From: Nipponacmea schrenckii | Lineage: Eukaryota > Mollusca > Gastropoda > Lottiidae | Assembly: GCA_030562195.1 (NCBI GenBank) | Contig: JAUJPP010000012.1 | Span: forward strand, 15,934,001-15,998,000 | Direction of reading: 5' to 3' | DNA: 64,000 nucleotides | In this document: positions 23,457 through 34,091 of the stretch, piece after piece | Position numbering within the stretch: position 1 is the first letter of the stretch | Layout: each line of letters starts with the position of its first letter | The notes under the pieces: generated by a model | The model's database searches: none | Told to the model about the DNA's origin: nothing | The model's input: only the letters and a program-made list of their open reading frames with translations | Made by a program: the position numbers and the translations under genes

Positions 23457-23757
23457 TAACAAGAGTAAACGCATTATCGACTGCTGTTAAAAGGAGAAAA
23501 TTTTCAAGTGTTACCAACCGTATGTTCACAAAGACTGCAGCCATCTGTAACATGGATTGTTTAACTCAACCGATGTGTTCGGGGATCAACTTTAATGGTA
23601 ACACCACAGGAAGTGAAGACATTTCGAATTGCGTGTAGGTGAGCCAATTGGTAGCACTGTTACTTGAACTGGGTTGGTTTATTTTTCCATGGCGAAGGAA
23701 CCGCAATATTCATAATGATGTGGATTTGGATTCTCGATGTTTCCTTTTTTTTGGGGG
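23457..23757 (+). pseudogene. captured exon B, PAN/apple-like domain (copy 1, frameshifted)
   Basis: It follows a good acceptor ('atttatttttccag'). The reading is TRVNALSTAVKRRKFSS, then NRMFTKTAAICNMDCLTQ and CSGINFNGNTTGSEDI. The Cys spacing C-x3-C-x5-C, followed by FNGN and (in copy 2) ICEL, is like PAN/apple modules of secreted or surface proteins. This copy has lost one G at 'gacatttcgaattg', which moves it to an early stop. Copy 2 keeps that G but lacks a different one. The end is set by the G-run near 23,757 and is approximate. Confidence 0.55.
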
Positions 23758-24602
23758 GGGGGGGTGGTGGTTAAATCGCATTCGGGGAAATAAATACCAG
23801 AAATAATCTGTTTCTAGTAAATTGCCATGTATTTCAACGTTTTCCAATATATTAGTCATTGATAGACTAATGTTTGATCGGTTGATTATATTAATGACGT
23901 AGAATATTTAGTTAGATCATGGGTGCATTTGACCTTATAATATGTAAAATTGTATGTCCACATCACCTATAATTCATATTACCGTAATTTGTATATATAA
24001 GAAGTATAAAAGATAATTTTGTTCAAAAACTTGAGTTAAGAACGTAAATGTCATGTTATTAGCAGAATTACAGCAAAATACTTATTATTCTTGTTTAGCA
24101 ACTATTATGCCTGTTCTTGATACCAATTTAATAAAGATTTGATTTTTTTTTTTTTCTTTAAAGAATGATAACGTGGATCTTGGACCATGATTTTATCATG
24201 CTGGATTTTTTCCGTTTTGCCATTCCATATAATATACCATATTGGTCGTTAATCCGCAGTGCAAATGCTGGCTAGTAGTTGTAGAAGACTTCAGAGATGA
24301 ATGGATGGTGTCTTAAATTTTTCACCTCACCAATAATTCCCGACTACACTGGAGTCTTCCATTTGAACCATGCCAATTCCAGTCACACGTCCTTTAATAT
24401 TAAAAACAGCTTTTGTGATAAGTTGTTGCAACATAAATTATAATCAACGGTGCAGTAAAAAAAAAAGTCATTAAAGGGTAATAGGTCTTCGCAGGAACAT
24501 AAAATTTTTTTCAAGAATGGTCAATATGAGAATATATTCATCAGGGAACTTACCTGGTGTCATGAAGTAAAAACTTTAAAACTCGCAAAACTAAGTCATT
24601 TT

Positions 24603-24640
24603 TTGAAAAACGCTTAATCAATTTATTAAGCGTTTTTCAA
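24603..24640 (+). other. perfect 16-bp-stem hairpin, copy 1
   Basis: TTGAAAAACGCTTAAT, 6-nt loop, then its exact complement ATTAAGCGTTTTTCAA. It is conserved without change at 28,577-28,614 in copy 2. It could be a transposon subterminal hairpin or a relic of another element; no adjacent CTRR end was seen. Confidence 0.7.
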
Positions 24641-25315
24641 TAATCAAATACATCTTTGTGGATAATTACTTATTTTTTTTTTTTTTTTTTTTTTTATGTT
24701 ATTTATGGTAGCAGGTATATTTACTGATGAATAGAGCTCTCACTGACCAAATTTAAAATTTATTAATTATTATCCCCTTAAGACTAAAGTCAGCATTGAT
24801 CAAACAGCTTTATTTGTCAAAGTCACATATCACTCTACGCCATATTTTAACAGGATGTTGCTACAATTTTTTATTGACATTTGTATACAAAAAGTATAAC
24901 TTATTAAAAATCTAGTTCAACATATCTTTAATTAAAATTGTAAACACAAAACTCAACCAATATATGTTCAAACATTCAGTCATGTTCAATAATAAATCTT
25001 ACTAAAAAATCTTGCGAATTATTTCTACGAATACATGTCGAATGTCATGATAATGAACACAGTTGTCACTGTACAACTATCACAAAATAAGTTATAGACT
25101 ATAGATAGCCTCAATCAACCGTTAAAACGTAGACCACTTCCTACGATCAATTTTCAAATGTACCAAATACATCTTTTTACTTTAGGTAAATCTATCCAGA
25201 AATAAGCCTACAGACTCAATGCAAAAATCTTACTCATTATGCAATATCTCATTTCCGGTTTAGTAAATATTTGGTTTTCGATATTCATTTGATAGTTCAT
25301 TGCTTCTCAAATTGT

Positions 25316-25795
25316 TTAGCAAGAGTAGAAATCTTTGGCAAATACTTTAACTTTTAAAAAGTTTTTAGTTTTTCTGAATTCTTTATGAATTTCATCTGCT
25401 AATCCCATACCTAATTTCATTTTTGATTTTAATAATCTTATGATTAATGCTCTTTCAACTTTTTCTCTAAAAGTGGGATTTGGAATGGATTCTAATTCTT
25501 TAATCATTTGTTTATCTGCTTCGTGTCGAAATTGTAAGTCTTCATTTCTGTATAGTTTGTCGTGTTTAAGTGCAGCAGCATCAACTCTATTAACAGGTTC
25601 TTCACCTGGTTTTGGATTATCATTTTCATCCAATCGTAAATCTAACCTAGTTCCTGGACCAGTGTAATTATGACCTGGGAGATGTTTCTCACCTTTATAT
25701 TTAGCCCATGGAAAACCGGGAAGTTTGGTTAGAGATTTTTGAATGTCTCCTGATCCGAAATAAGTTGTAGGGGAGTGAATGTTTATTAAAGACAT
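25316..25795 (-). CDS. parvovirus-type phospholipase A2 domain protein
   Basis: A 159-residue intact ORF with ATG at 25,793-25,795. It resembles the VP1 unique-region PLA2 domain of parvoviruses and the related genes common in invertebrate genomes. The calcium-loop motif YTGPGT is at residues 44-49 and the catalytic HD pair lies within DAAALKHDKLY at 72-82; an ADKQ block follows at 93-96. The C-terminal 65 residues are charged and helical-looking. There is no signal peptide. Only the last few codons lie in the flanking 3.4-kb repeat; the rest is unique to 25,332-25,876. It may be an endogenised viral gene or transposon cargo; PLA2 genes are also reported in polinton/adintovirus-like elements. 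Enzyme activity is inferred from the motifs only. Confidence 0.8.
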   Translation of the reverse strand: MSLINIHSPTTYFGSGDIQKSLTKLPGFPWAKYKGEKHLPGHNYTGPGTRLDLRLDENDNPKPGEEPVNRVDAAALKHDKLYRNEDLQFRHEADKQMIKELESIPNPTFREKVERALIIRLLKSKMKLGMGLADEIHKEFRKTKNFLKVKVFAKDFYSC

Positions 25796-25876
25796 TTTTT
25801 GGTTATTTAAAAGGGAGGGCGGGTGGGCAAATAGTAGTAATAGAACTTACAGATATCCGGTAGCTCGGAGCGGAGC
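25332..25876 (-). other. single-copy segment between the two 3.4-kb repeats
   Basis: The segment carries the PLA2 ORF and ~80 bp upstream (GGAGCGGAGCGG near 25,866; 'aaagggagggcgggtgggc' near 25,810, unusually G-rich for this window). It is absent after copy 2, which diverges at the same border ('gcaagagtagaaat'). A tandem duplication of a 3.94-kb unit with the second copy truncated would explain this. Confidence 0.65.
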
Positions 25877-26388
25877 GGTTCATGATGTTGGTTTGGTTGG
25901 CGATAAGAGGTCAATTTTCAAAGGATTTTGATGGAACTTGGTGTGAGCATTGGAATTGATTAGATCTCAGTCAAGTTTGAATTTGACAATTTTTCAATGA
26001 ACGGTTTTGAGTTGCCTTAGTAAGATTGCGTCAAAACTGTATTGTGGTTGCAATAAGAAGGTTAAGTTTTCAAAGGATTTTTATGGACCTTGGTGCTAGA
26101 ATTGATAAGACAGTAGACAAGCTTGAATTTGACAAATTTTTTTAATGAATGTTTTTTTTTAGTTAATGCCCTTGACTTAGTAAAATTGCGTCAAAAATGT
26201 TTGTGGGTGGAAAAAAAAGCTACAATTTTATTAAAAGATTTGATAAAACTTGGTATGAGTATTGAAAAAGATAAGATGGTGGTCAAGTTTGAATTTGACG
26301 ATTTTTCAATTTGACAGTTTGTGAGTTTTTACCATTGGGTTCAATATTCAGTTAATGTTTTTTGCTCAATATATTATTCGAATTCAAG

Positions 26389-26431
26389 GCTGCCAGTGGG
26401 CGTATGTTACCATGCCTGGCAAGCTATCTTT
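26389..26431 (+). repeat. shared element-end motif, copy 2
   Basis: Identical in sequence to 22,434-22,476; see that entry for the family. Confidence 0.7.
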
Positions 26432-27040
26432 CTACCATAAGTTTAAGTGGGACTGTTAGATGTTAGGATATGTAAAGATTGTAAACTTGTGATATGTCTG
26501 TATTATCAGATCCTTTATGTATTGTGTGGTAACATTTTGTATTCTTCACCATTCCGAAATAGAAACAGAGTTATTTTATATCCCCAATTCAAGAATTTCA
26601 TTTTCCTCCATCATGACCTCAACAATTTTAAACATCTTTAAGACATATTTGATGTAAAATCATGAAAATTGGAACTCTAGTAGACATTTTGAAAATTATT
26701 ATAAATATGGTTTTAAAAAAAAAAATAGAATGGCGTGACACATCCAGGTTAAATTGACAGTTCTGTAAGCTTTCCCACTTTAGCAAAGTCCCACTCGTGT
26801 CACGTGTAGCTCTAGTTTTTGGGTTTTATCATATTGAAATACCTTTTCAAATTTAGTATGTCTACCTGATTGATGCTAACGGGTTTATCAACTATAAGCA
26901 TTATTTAAATGAAATGTTCGTCTTGTGTGTAAAATGATGAAATTAAACATTAGAATACTCTCTTTTTGCCACCGCGGTTCCCCAACCAAGTATTGTTTAA
27001 GAAAGATTACACGAATAATGCTTGTATTTTGATATTGCAG

Positions 27041-27092
27041 GTGAGTGATGTTATTTGTTGTTATGAAAATAACCATCCATTCCTTTGCCGAG
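27041..27092 (+). pseudogene. captured exon A (copy 2, 8 bp shorter)
   Basis: Counterpart of 23,064-23,123. An 8-bp deletion after the acceptor shortens it to 52 bp; CCG has become CCY, and NNHPFLCR is unchanged. The donor 'gag/gtaatat' is retained. Confidence 0.45.
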
Positions 27093-27418
27093 GTAATATG
27101 GCAAATTTAAACTAGCAGGTCTTAGTTAGCGAGGATTGGCTATTAAACGTGCAGAACAGGGATCAACAATTGTTATTGCTTAAGGGGTGGACTTAATAAT
27201 CTAGAAGCGGACCAACAAAAAAATCGTTGAGCTACTGTTCTAACACTCTTGATATCGTGGAAAGACTCATTCATATGTCAGATCAGTCAAGTTTTTTTTT
27301 ATAAGAAATAAGAATGGCGCTAAAAGAAGCCAATCACATACGCAAGGATTATACAGTTTACACGGACTTCCTTCCTATTTAAAGAATTGATAAATTTATC
27401 TTTAATTTATTTTTCCAG

Positions 27419-27737
27419 TAACAAGAGTAAACGCATTATCGACTGCTGTGAAAAGGAGAAAATTTTCAAGTGTTACCAACCGTATGTTCACAAAGACTGC
27501 AGCCATCTGTAACATGGATTGTTTAACTCAACCGATGTGTTCGGGATCAACTTTAATGGTAACACCACAGGAAGTGAAGACATTTGCGAATTGCGTGTAG
27601 GTGAGCCAATTGGTAGCACTGGTGACTTGAACTGGGTTGGTTTATTTTTCCATGGCGAAGGAACCGCAATATTCATAATGATGTGGATTTGGATTCTCGA
27701 TGTTTCCTTTATTTTGGGGGGGGGGGGGGGTGATTAA
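27419..27737 (+). pseudogene. captured exon B, PAN/apple-like domain (copy 2, frameshifted)
   Basis: Counterpart of 23,457 onward. Here a G is missing at 'tgttcgggatcaac' (copy 1 has one more), so the first half is out of frame with the second. The second half retains ICELRVGEPIGSTGDLNWVG and FFHGEGTAIFI, open to a stop at 27,737 after a G-run. Comparing the copies shows each is broken at a different single base, so the ancestral exon was open. Confidence 0.55.
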
Positions 27738-28576
27738 ATCGCATTCAGTGAAATAAATACCAGAAATAATCTGTTTCTAGTAAATGGCCATGTATTTCAA
27801 CGTTTTCCAATATATTAGTCATTGATAGACTAATGTTTGATCGGTTGATTATATTAATGACGCAGAATATTTAGTTAGATCATGGGTGCATTTGACCTTA
27901 TAATATGTAAAATTGTATGTCCACATCACCTATAATTCATATTACCGTAATTTGTATATATAAGAAGTATAAAAGATAATTTTGTTCAAAAACTTGAGTT
28001 AAGAACGTAAGTGTCATGTTATTAGCAGAATTACAGCAAAATACTTATTATTCTTGTTTAGCAACTATTATGCCTGTTCTTGATCACCAATTTAATAAAG
28101 ATTTGAATTTTTGCATAAAATTTTCCTCTTTAAAGAATGATAACGTGGATCTTGGACCATGATTTTATCATGCTGGATTTTTTCCGTTTTGCCATTCCAT
28201 ATAATATACCATATTGGTCGTTAATCCGCAGTGCAAATGCTGGCTATGTAGTTGTAGAAGACTTCAGAGATGAATGGATGGTGTCTTAAATTATTCACCT
28301 CACCAATAATTCCCGACTACACTGGAGTCTTCCATTTGAACCATGCCAATTCCAGTCACACGTCCTTTAATATTAAAAAGCAGCTTTTGTGATAAGTTGT
28401 TGCAACATGAATTATAATCAACGGTGCAGTAAAAAAATGTCATTAAAGGGTAATAGGTCTTCGCAGGAACATAAAATTTTAGTTCTCAAGAATGGTCAAT
28501 ATGAGAATATATTCATCAGGGAACTTACCTGATGTCATGAAGTAAAATCTTTAAAACTCGCAAAACTAAGTCATTT

Positions 28577-28614
28577 TTGAAAAACGCTTAATCAATTTAT
28601 TAAGCGTTTTTCAA
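28577..28614 (+). other. perfect 16-bp-stem hairpin, copy 2
   Basis: Identical to the hairpin at 24,603-24,640. Confidence 0.7.
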
Positions 28615-29291
28615 TAATCAAATACATCTTTGTGGATAATTACTTATTTTTTTTATTTTTTTTTTATGTTATTTATGGTAGCAGGTATATTTACTGATGA
28701 ATAGAGCTCTCACTGACCAAATTTAAAATTTATTAATTATTATCCCCTTAAGACTAAAGTCAGCATTGATCAAACAGCTTTATTTGTCAAAGTCACATAT
28801 CACTCTACGCCATATTTTAACAGGGTGTTGCTACAATTTTTTTATTGACATTTGTATACAAAAAGTATAACTTATTAAAAATCTAGTTCAACATATCTTT
28901 AATTAAAAACTCAACCAATATATGTTCAAACATTCAGTCATGTTCAATAATAAATCTTACTAAAAAATCTTGCGAATTATTTCTACGAATACATGTCGAA
29001 TGTCATGATAATGAACACAGTTGTCACTGTACAACTATCACAAAATAAGTTATAGACTATAGATAGCCTCAATCAACCGTTAAAACGTAGACCACTTCCT
29101 ACGATCAATTTTCAAATGTACCAAATACATCTTTTTACTTTAGGTAAATCTATCCAGAAATAAGCCATACAGACTCAATGCAAAAATCTTACTCATTATG
29201 CAATATCTCATTTCCGGTTTAGTAAATATTTGGTTTTCGATATTCATTTGATAGTTCATTGCTTCTCAAATTGTTTAGCAAGAGTAGAAAT

Positions 29292-32193
29292 GGTAGAATT
29301 GCTGGGGGCCTTACACAAAAAAGCGAAGATGCTCGCGCTGAAACCCGAAGTGATCCAATAATTTTGATGATTTTTTATTTGTTTGTACAATATATTTTGT
29401 GAATTTCAGATTGATCTGATAATTAGCAACAAAGTTGCAATTTCAAATATTTTACCCTAAAGGTTTGAAAACATTATTTTATCGAAAACATTTCAAAACT
29501 TTTAATTTATCAACTTCGTTAGATAAATCTTAAAATTTGAACTAAGTCAATCCATTAATTAACTCTTAAAACTCGATGCAAAATTTTCGCACATTATGAA
29601 ACAGCTCTCTTGAAATCAAATACTAGAGACTTATCTTTTTGTCTCTTGTATTTGATTTAAGTTTAATTTAATCAGATTTCAGACTAGAATATATGCACAC
29701 TATCTTAATCTGAATGCGCACGTTCTTTTTGGCAATCATAACAATCTTTCGGTGTATTGTGCCTAAACCGGTTAAAAAAGTTCTTATCCACGGGTTACAA
29801 GGATTAGATTACATTTATGGTGGGGTTGGTTTTTACATTTATGGTTGAAGATAATTACATTGATGGTGGGTGGTACATTTACGGTTGATTTTTGTTACAT
29901 ATATGGTGAGTGGTACATTTATGGTTGCTTATACATTAATGGGTTAAATATAATTAAAAACATTAAATAAATATTAAATATGAATTTTCTCTGCGTTGGC
30001 TGATGGACTGGACGTCGAATTGTCACGTATCATACATATCATAACTATATATATCTTGTATGAATGCTCTCACTAGAAGACGCACAAATGATCTTTTTTT
30101 TATCCTTAGTAAAATTAGATTTCTGTTAAAAATCTTTCTAGAATATATCAGCCAATTTAATCAAATTACCCGTCATAAGATGCAAATTTCCATTTTCATG
30201 CCTACAAAACATTTCCTGCAAAATTATTTGGATGCACGGACCTGTAACCTGATCCGTTCACTATTAGGAACTACTAATATGTTTGGTACGGATCAGTAAC
30301 TGATGTACTCTCCGCCTAATTTGGACATGAGAGGTGAGTGGTGTTCGCCAGATAGAGAGATATGCCAATATGTAGAAGTGGGTTGATATAATTCCTCATT
30401 TACTAGTTTTAGAAGTTCCTAATTTTAAATAGATCTATAGAAGTCAATGTAGTTGTGTTGTATATTCTGAACCTCCAGAGACCCCGTCCGTCTATCAATA
30501 CCAACAAGAAACGTTACTAACGTTATAATACACAAGAGACGTCACAGACCGACGGACATGGGTGACATTATACAACCCCTATTTCATGTTGGCGTATAAA
30601 AATGAAGTGATTATTTTGTTGGTGGAATAATAATAAGCTACAATCATTAAATAAATATATTATTGTTTTATAGGCAAAGCTCACTGACACCTTGAGTTAA
30701 ATGAGAATATTTTGCAATACATTAACAATCACCTGTAAGTAATACTCATCTTATGGACATACATTTCTTTAGAACTTAGAAATTAATGAGATAATAATTT
30801 AAAGTGTGAATTGTCAATTGCGTTTGGTTTCGTTGCCATAGGGCCATTGTTGGGCGAAATATACACCATGTTTTTTCAAAATTAATCAATAATTGCGTCC
30901 TGTAGAATTTCTTAAAGCAATATTATAGACTGACGAACAAAAGCGTATTTAAATTATCTAACTGTAATAAGCTTATCACATAATGTTGCAAATTTTACTT
31001 TCCACTCTTCTTATGTCATTCTTCGACACATGACGCATTGTTCTACTAGCTTTTATATCTATGTTGACAGGATGGTCAGATTCATAACTCGGGGGCAAGG
31101 CTACTGCCCCAAATGTGGATGTATTTTCAATGTCATTTGTGTTGGTAATTGGAGTCCCCTGTGTAGCTTTTCCAGGATATACAACCTTTTGTTTCTGAAG
31201 CTGATTGAATATAACTAATGCTGTATCTTCATAACGTTTATAAATATATACATTGTCTACGTAAGATTTGTGAGATCTGTTCATTAGGCTGGATAATTGA
31301 AACTACGGTCAGTCAATTACATCATATCATTGTTAACTGAAATGACAAATAAAGATGTCTGAAAACTAAATGGGTTTAACAATTTAGACTCTCGAGCATC
31401 AACTAAAACATCTGTAAGCCCATATAGTAGCATATTTCATTGCAGCCTTAGCTATAAAATGTACAAAATTTATAGTTGAATAAAGGCAGGTTTAGAGTAC
31501 TTGTAATAGTAGTAATTGGGACCACTGTGTAGAAAGTTTTTTGAGTTCTTTGATATAAAATGAGCAAATATAAATAATTCTGTCCACCCCCTCCCCTAAA
31601 CTTTTATTTTAGATTTCAAGCACTTCCGGTAGGGGTAAACAAAGGATTCAAAAACACTATGACCATATCAATAAGCGTATCAAATTGCTTGTCATAATTA
31701 TTCAATAAATAGCGTTGGCTATCGTAATACCCCCATATTTGCAATGGAATTCAATTCATGGACGATGTCATCCAAGAAACAAGAAGAGCAATAACTCATA
31801 CCAAATATATATTTATATTGTGTCCTTAGTTTATATAATATACAAAATGTCCTTAGTTCATATAATATACAATAGCTTGTTGTCAAGTCGCATAATATAT
31901 AACTTTGAGAAACTTAGAAGTCGACCCTGTTTATAATTTTAATTGGAATATTTCAAGCGCAATGTGATTTTTGATATTTGATTGATATTTGCTCCAGAAG
32001 GAAGTACAGTAAATCCGGCAAATACCTATTTTCCGCACACTCTCTACTATGTCTACCGATGAAAGAGTAGTTTCTACTGGAAGACGGAACAAAGAAAGAG
32101 TGAAATATAAGGCTCTACATGTAGGAATATTTGATAATCAGATATCGTCACCACTTACAAACCATTCTTGGCGAAGGCGATAATTCAATGAAC
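29292..32193. other. mostly non-coding, short degenerate repeats
   Basis: At 29,810-29,945 a degenerate tandem of 'gtggtacatttatggttg' is present. The rest holds AT-rich single-copy DNA and one short minus-strand ORF listed separately. Short plus-strand ORFs (30,060-30,299; 31,715-31,936) show no domain. Confidence 0.45.
30976..31284 (-). CDS. hypothetical 102-aa ORF with PPxY motif
   Basis: I do not recognise this protein. It is open from ATG at 31,284, hydrophilic, with a VALPPSYES segment (a PPxY-type WW-domain ligand) at about residues 62-70, a KQKVVYPGKATQG stretch before it and a basic C-terminus. It could be the last exon of a host membrane protein's cytoplasmic tail, since no transposon signature surrounds it. 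It could equally be chance. Confidence 0.3.
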   Translation of the reverse strand: MNRSHKSYVDNVYIYKRYEDTALVIFNQLQKQKVVYPGKATQGTPITNTNDIENTSTFGAVALPPSYESDHPVNIDIKASRTMRHVSKNDIRRVESKICNIM

Positions 32194-32450
32194 TCTTATT
32201 TTACACGGGTCAGAATAAGACCCAATACACAAGGACATGATCCTGTCTCACATTCAGCACATGGGGAAATACATTGGAGAATAAAAAAGAGAAAATGAAA
32301 AAAACAAAATAACAAAAAGAAAGGCGAAAATACACAATATTACAATATACATTAAATGTGCATTAAATGGACAGGTCTATGTTCCGGCGATCAAGTACAT
32401 GACCACAAAATAAAAATACAATACCTCAACGTACAATTTGTTTGATTCTT
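32194..32450 (+). repeat. dispersed repeat flanking Helentron fragment, left copy
   Basis: 'cacgggtcagaataagaccc', 'aatacacaaggacatgatcc', 'atgttccggcgatcaagtac' and 'atgaccacaaaataaa' occur in the same order and orientation at 34,578-34,860. The two copies bracket the helicase fragment at 32,460-34,500. Confidence 0.75.
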
Positions 32451-32480
32451 TTTTCAAAAACTTTGGCAACAAGAATTAAT

Positions 32481-32953
32481 AAGATAGCTTGCCAGGCAAG
32501 GTAACATACGCCCACTGGCAGCATTGAATTTGAATAATAAATTGAGCAATAACTAAAAAAAACATTCACTGAATCCTGAAGTCAAGGGTAATAATTCAAA
32601 ACCGTTCATTGAAAAATTGTCAAATTCAAACTTGACTGAGGTCTAATCAATTCAAATGCTCACACCAAGTGTCATCAATATCCATTGAAAAGTGTAGCTT
32701 CTATTGCACACACAATAAAATTTTGACGCAATTTTACTAAGTCAAGGGCAATAACTAAAAAAAAAACATCAATTTCGAATTTGACTACCGTCTTATCAAT
32801 TTCAATACTCATACCAAGTTTCATCAAAATCAATTGAAAATTGTCAAATTCGAACTTGACCACCGCCTTATCAATTTCAATGCTCATACCAAGTTTCGTG
32901 AAAATCCATTAAAGATAGCTTGCCAGGCAAGGTAATATACGTCCACTGGCAGC
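32481..32953 (-). repeat. ~150-bp tandem units between two end-like motifs
   Basis: Two reverse-strand copies of the end-like motif (32,481-32,522 and 32,911-32,953) enclose about 390 bp of the ~150-bp repeat ('aaattttgacgcaattttac', 'taagtcaagggcaataact'). This resembles a short non-autonomous element or the 3' end of the Helentron whose ORF ends here. Confidence 0.6.
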
Positions 32954-33522
32954 TTAGTTTCAAATAGGACAAGTCTAACTGATAGACTTATTATGCTCAT
33001 TTCGACATCTTGCTTGTTCAGGGGCTGTACGCTAACATCACTATCATTTACAAAATTAGACTTTACATTCACAGCTAAACCATGATGGTTCTTATTGCCA
33101 CATGTAACAGCATCATTTCTATACAAGGCAAAACCTGGTATCTCATGCAAGTCATTACTTTTCAGTTTTAAGCGTGTCTCAGACAATATTACAACATGTG
33201 CCTTATTGACAACATGGCTCAATTTCACATCTTCTATATACTTTTGTAAAGATCTCACATTATGATAAATGACTATCAGAGAGTCATTATCAGTAATATG
33301 AGAAGCAAATTCTTTTATTTCCAATTTCCTTTCATTTCGTAACAATAGCATTTCATCTTTCACCTCCATACTAATTTTAATCTTGTCTTCAGCAAGATTT
33401 ACAATATGCAAGCCTTCTAGAGTTTTAACACGACTTAATCCAACATAATGGATATGAGCCATTGTCATTCCCCCAAAATCAACAACAATTTTGTCAAGCG
33501 TATCCCCTTGAGATCTGTGCAC
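32884..33522 (-). pseudogene. PIF1 helicase C-terminus fused to APE-like endonuclease (Helentron type)
   Basis: 212 residues. HRSQGDTLDKIVVDFGG and HYVGLSRVKTLEGLHI are the last helicase motifs (V and VI) of PIF1-like Helitron helicases. Without a frame break the protein continues into VIYHNVRSLQKYIEDVK, VVILSETRLK, IPGFALYRND and HHGLAVNVKS, an N-terminal part of an EEP/APE-type endonuclease. A helicase-endonuclease fusion is characteristic of Helentron elements. The endonuclease is cut off about halfway: the last ~25 codons run through the end-like motif at 32,911-32,953 (PVDVYYLAWQAIF), which is non-endonuclease sequence. Confidence 0.8.
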
Positions 33523-34091
33523 AGTCTTAGCGGCTGGGGGCTCAGGGGAATCAATTCTGCATTCTTAAATCTACCAATCCTCATCTGTCTGGAGACAGGT
33601 AAGATTGGAGTCCAACTTCTATTCATATTTGGATTGTATAAATTCTTCAATTCACTTCTAGTTAGTTTACCAACTACCTCATCTCTAAATTCTACCCATA
33701 CAATGTTACCTACTGCTGAACGTCTATTTGGCGCTTCAATTAACCTTACTGTTCCATCAGCACCATTTGTCAGGCCATCATCCGTTTTCACATTTATACA
33801 TAATTCACACTTCATACCAGTTACAAGATTCAGGTGTTTGTGTAATTGCATGGCTTTTCTTGGATCATCTGGAACATTGGCTAACAGAGCTTTTTCGACA
33901 GCCCTTGCTTCTGAACCAACAACACTATCTTTAGCTGTGATGATATATTTATCACCACTCATTTGCTCAAAAATTTTGCTATTGAACTCATCCATCTTTT
34001 TGTTACCGACAAAAAGATGCTGTGCATCATATGGGTAGTTGCCATCACCCTTTGATAGAACTCTTGTCTTGAAAAGGGCCATATCTTCCAC
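33465..34091 (-). pseudogene. PIF1 helicase, middle part
   Basis: 208 residues corresponding to the insertion region and 2B/SH3-like part of PIF1-like helicases: VLSKGDGNYPYDAQHLFVGN, then an HKHLNLVTGMKCELCINV segment, NGADGTVRLIEAP, and VWVEFRDEVVGKLTR. The last residues (SPQPLRLCTDL) run out of frame; the adjacent frame starting at 33,522 carries HRSQGDTLD, so one frameshift near 33,520 separates them. Confidence 0.8.

Larger units (their letters stand above)
21936..25331 (+). repeat. 3.4-kb direct repeat, copy 1
   Basis: From 'ggttcatgatgttggtttgg' to 'gcaagagtagaaat' this is nearly identical to 25,877-29,291 apart from small indels and substitutions. The period is ~3.94 kb because 25,332-25,876 lies between the copies. 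Its first ~430 bp are the ~150-bp dispersed tandem units and its end-like motif lies at 22,434-22,476. Further in are two PAN-like exons and a 16-bp-stem hairpin. LTRs were considered and rejected. Confidence 0.9.
25877..29291 (+). repeat. 3.4-kb direct repeat, copy 2
   Basis: Second copy of 21,936-25,331. Differences include a 20-bp segment present here near 26,785 ('tagcaaagtcccactcgtgt'), an 8-bp loss at the exon A start, a short loss near 28,905 and single-base changes. It ends at 'gcaagagtagaaat', then unrelated sequence follows. Confidence 0.9.

Noticed and set aside
22492..26641. Identical 64-aa ORFs at 22,492-22,686 and 26,447-26,641
   Set aside because: They are identical because the DNA is a recent duplicate; no domain and no coding signature.
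21936..29291. The two 3.4-kb direct repeats as LTRs of a retrotransposon
   Set aside because: The interior is only ~545 bp with a PLA2 ORF on the minus strand; no gag-pol, primer-binding site or TG..CA termini were seen.
30060..30299. 79-aa plus-strand ORF
   Set aside because: No recognisable domain, AT-rich composition, no conserved context.
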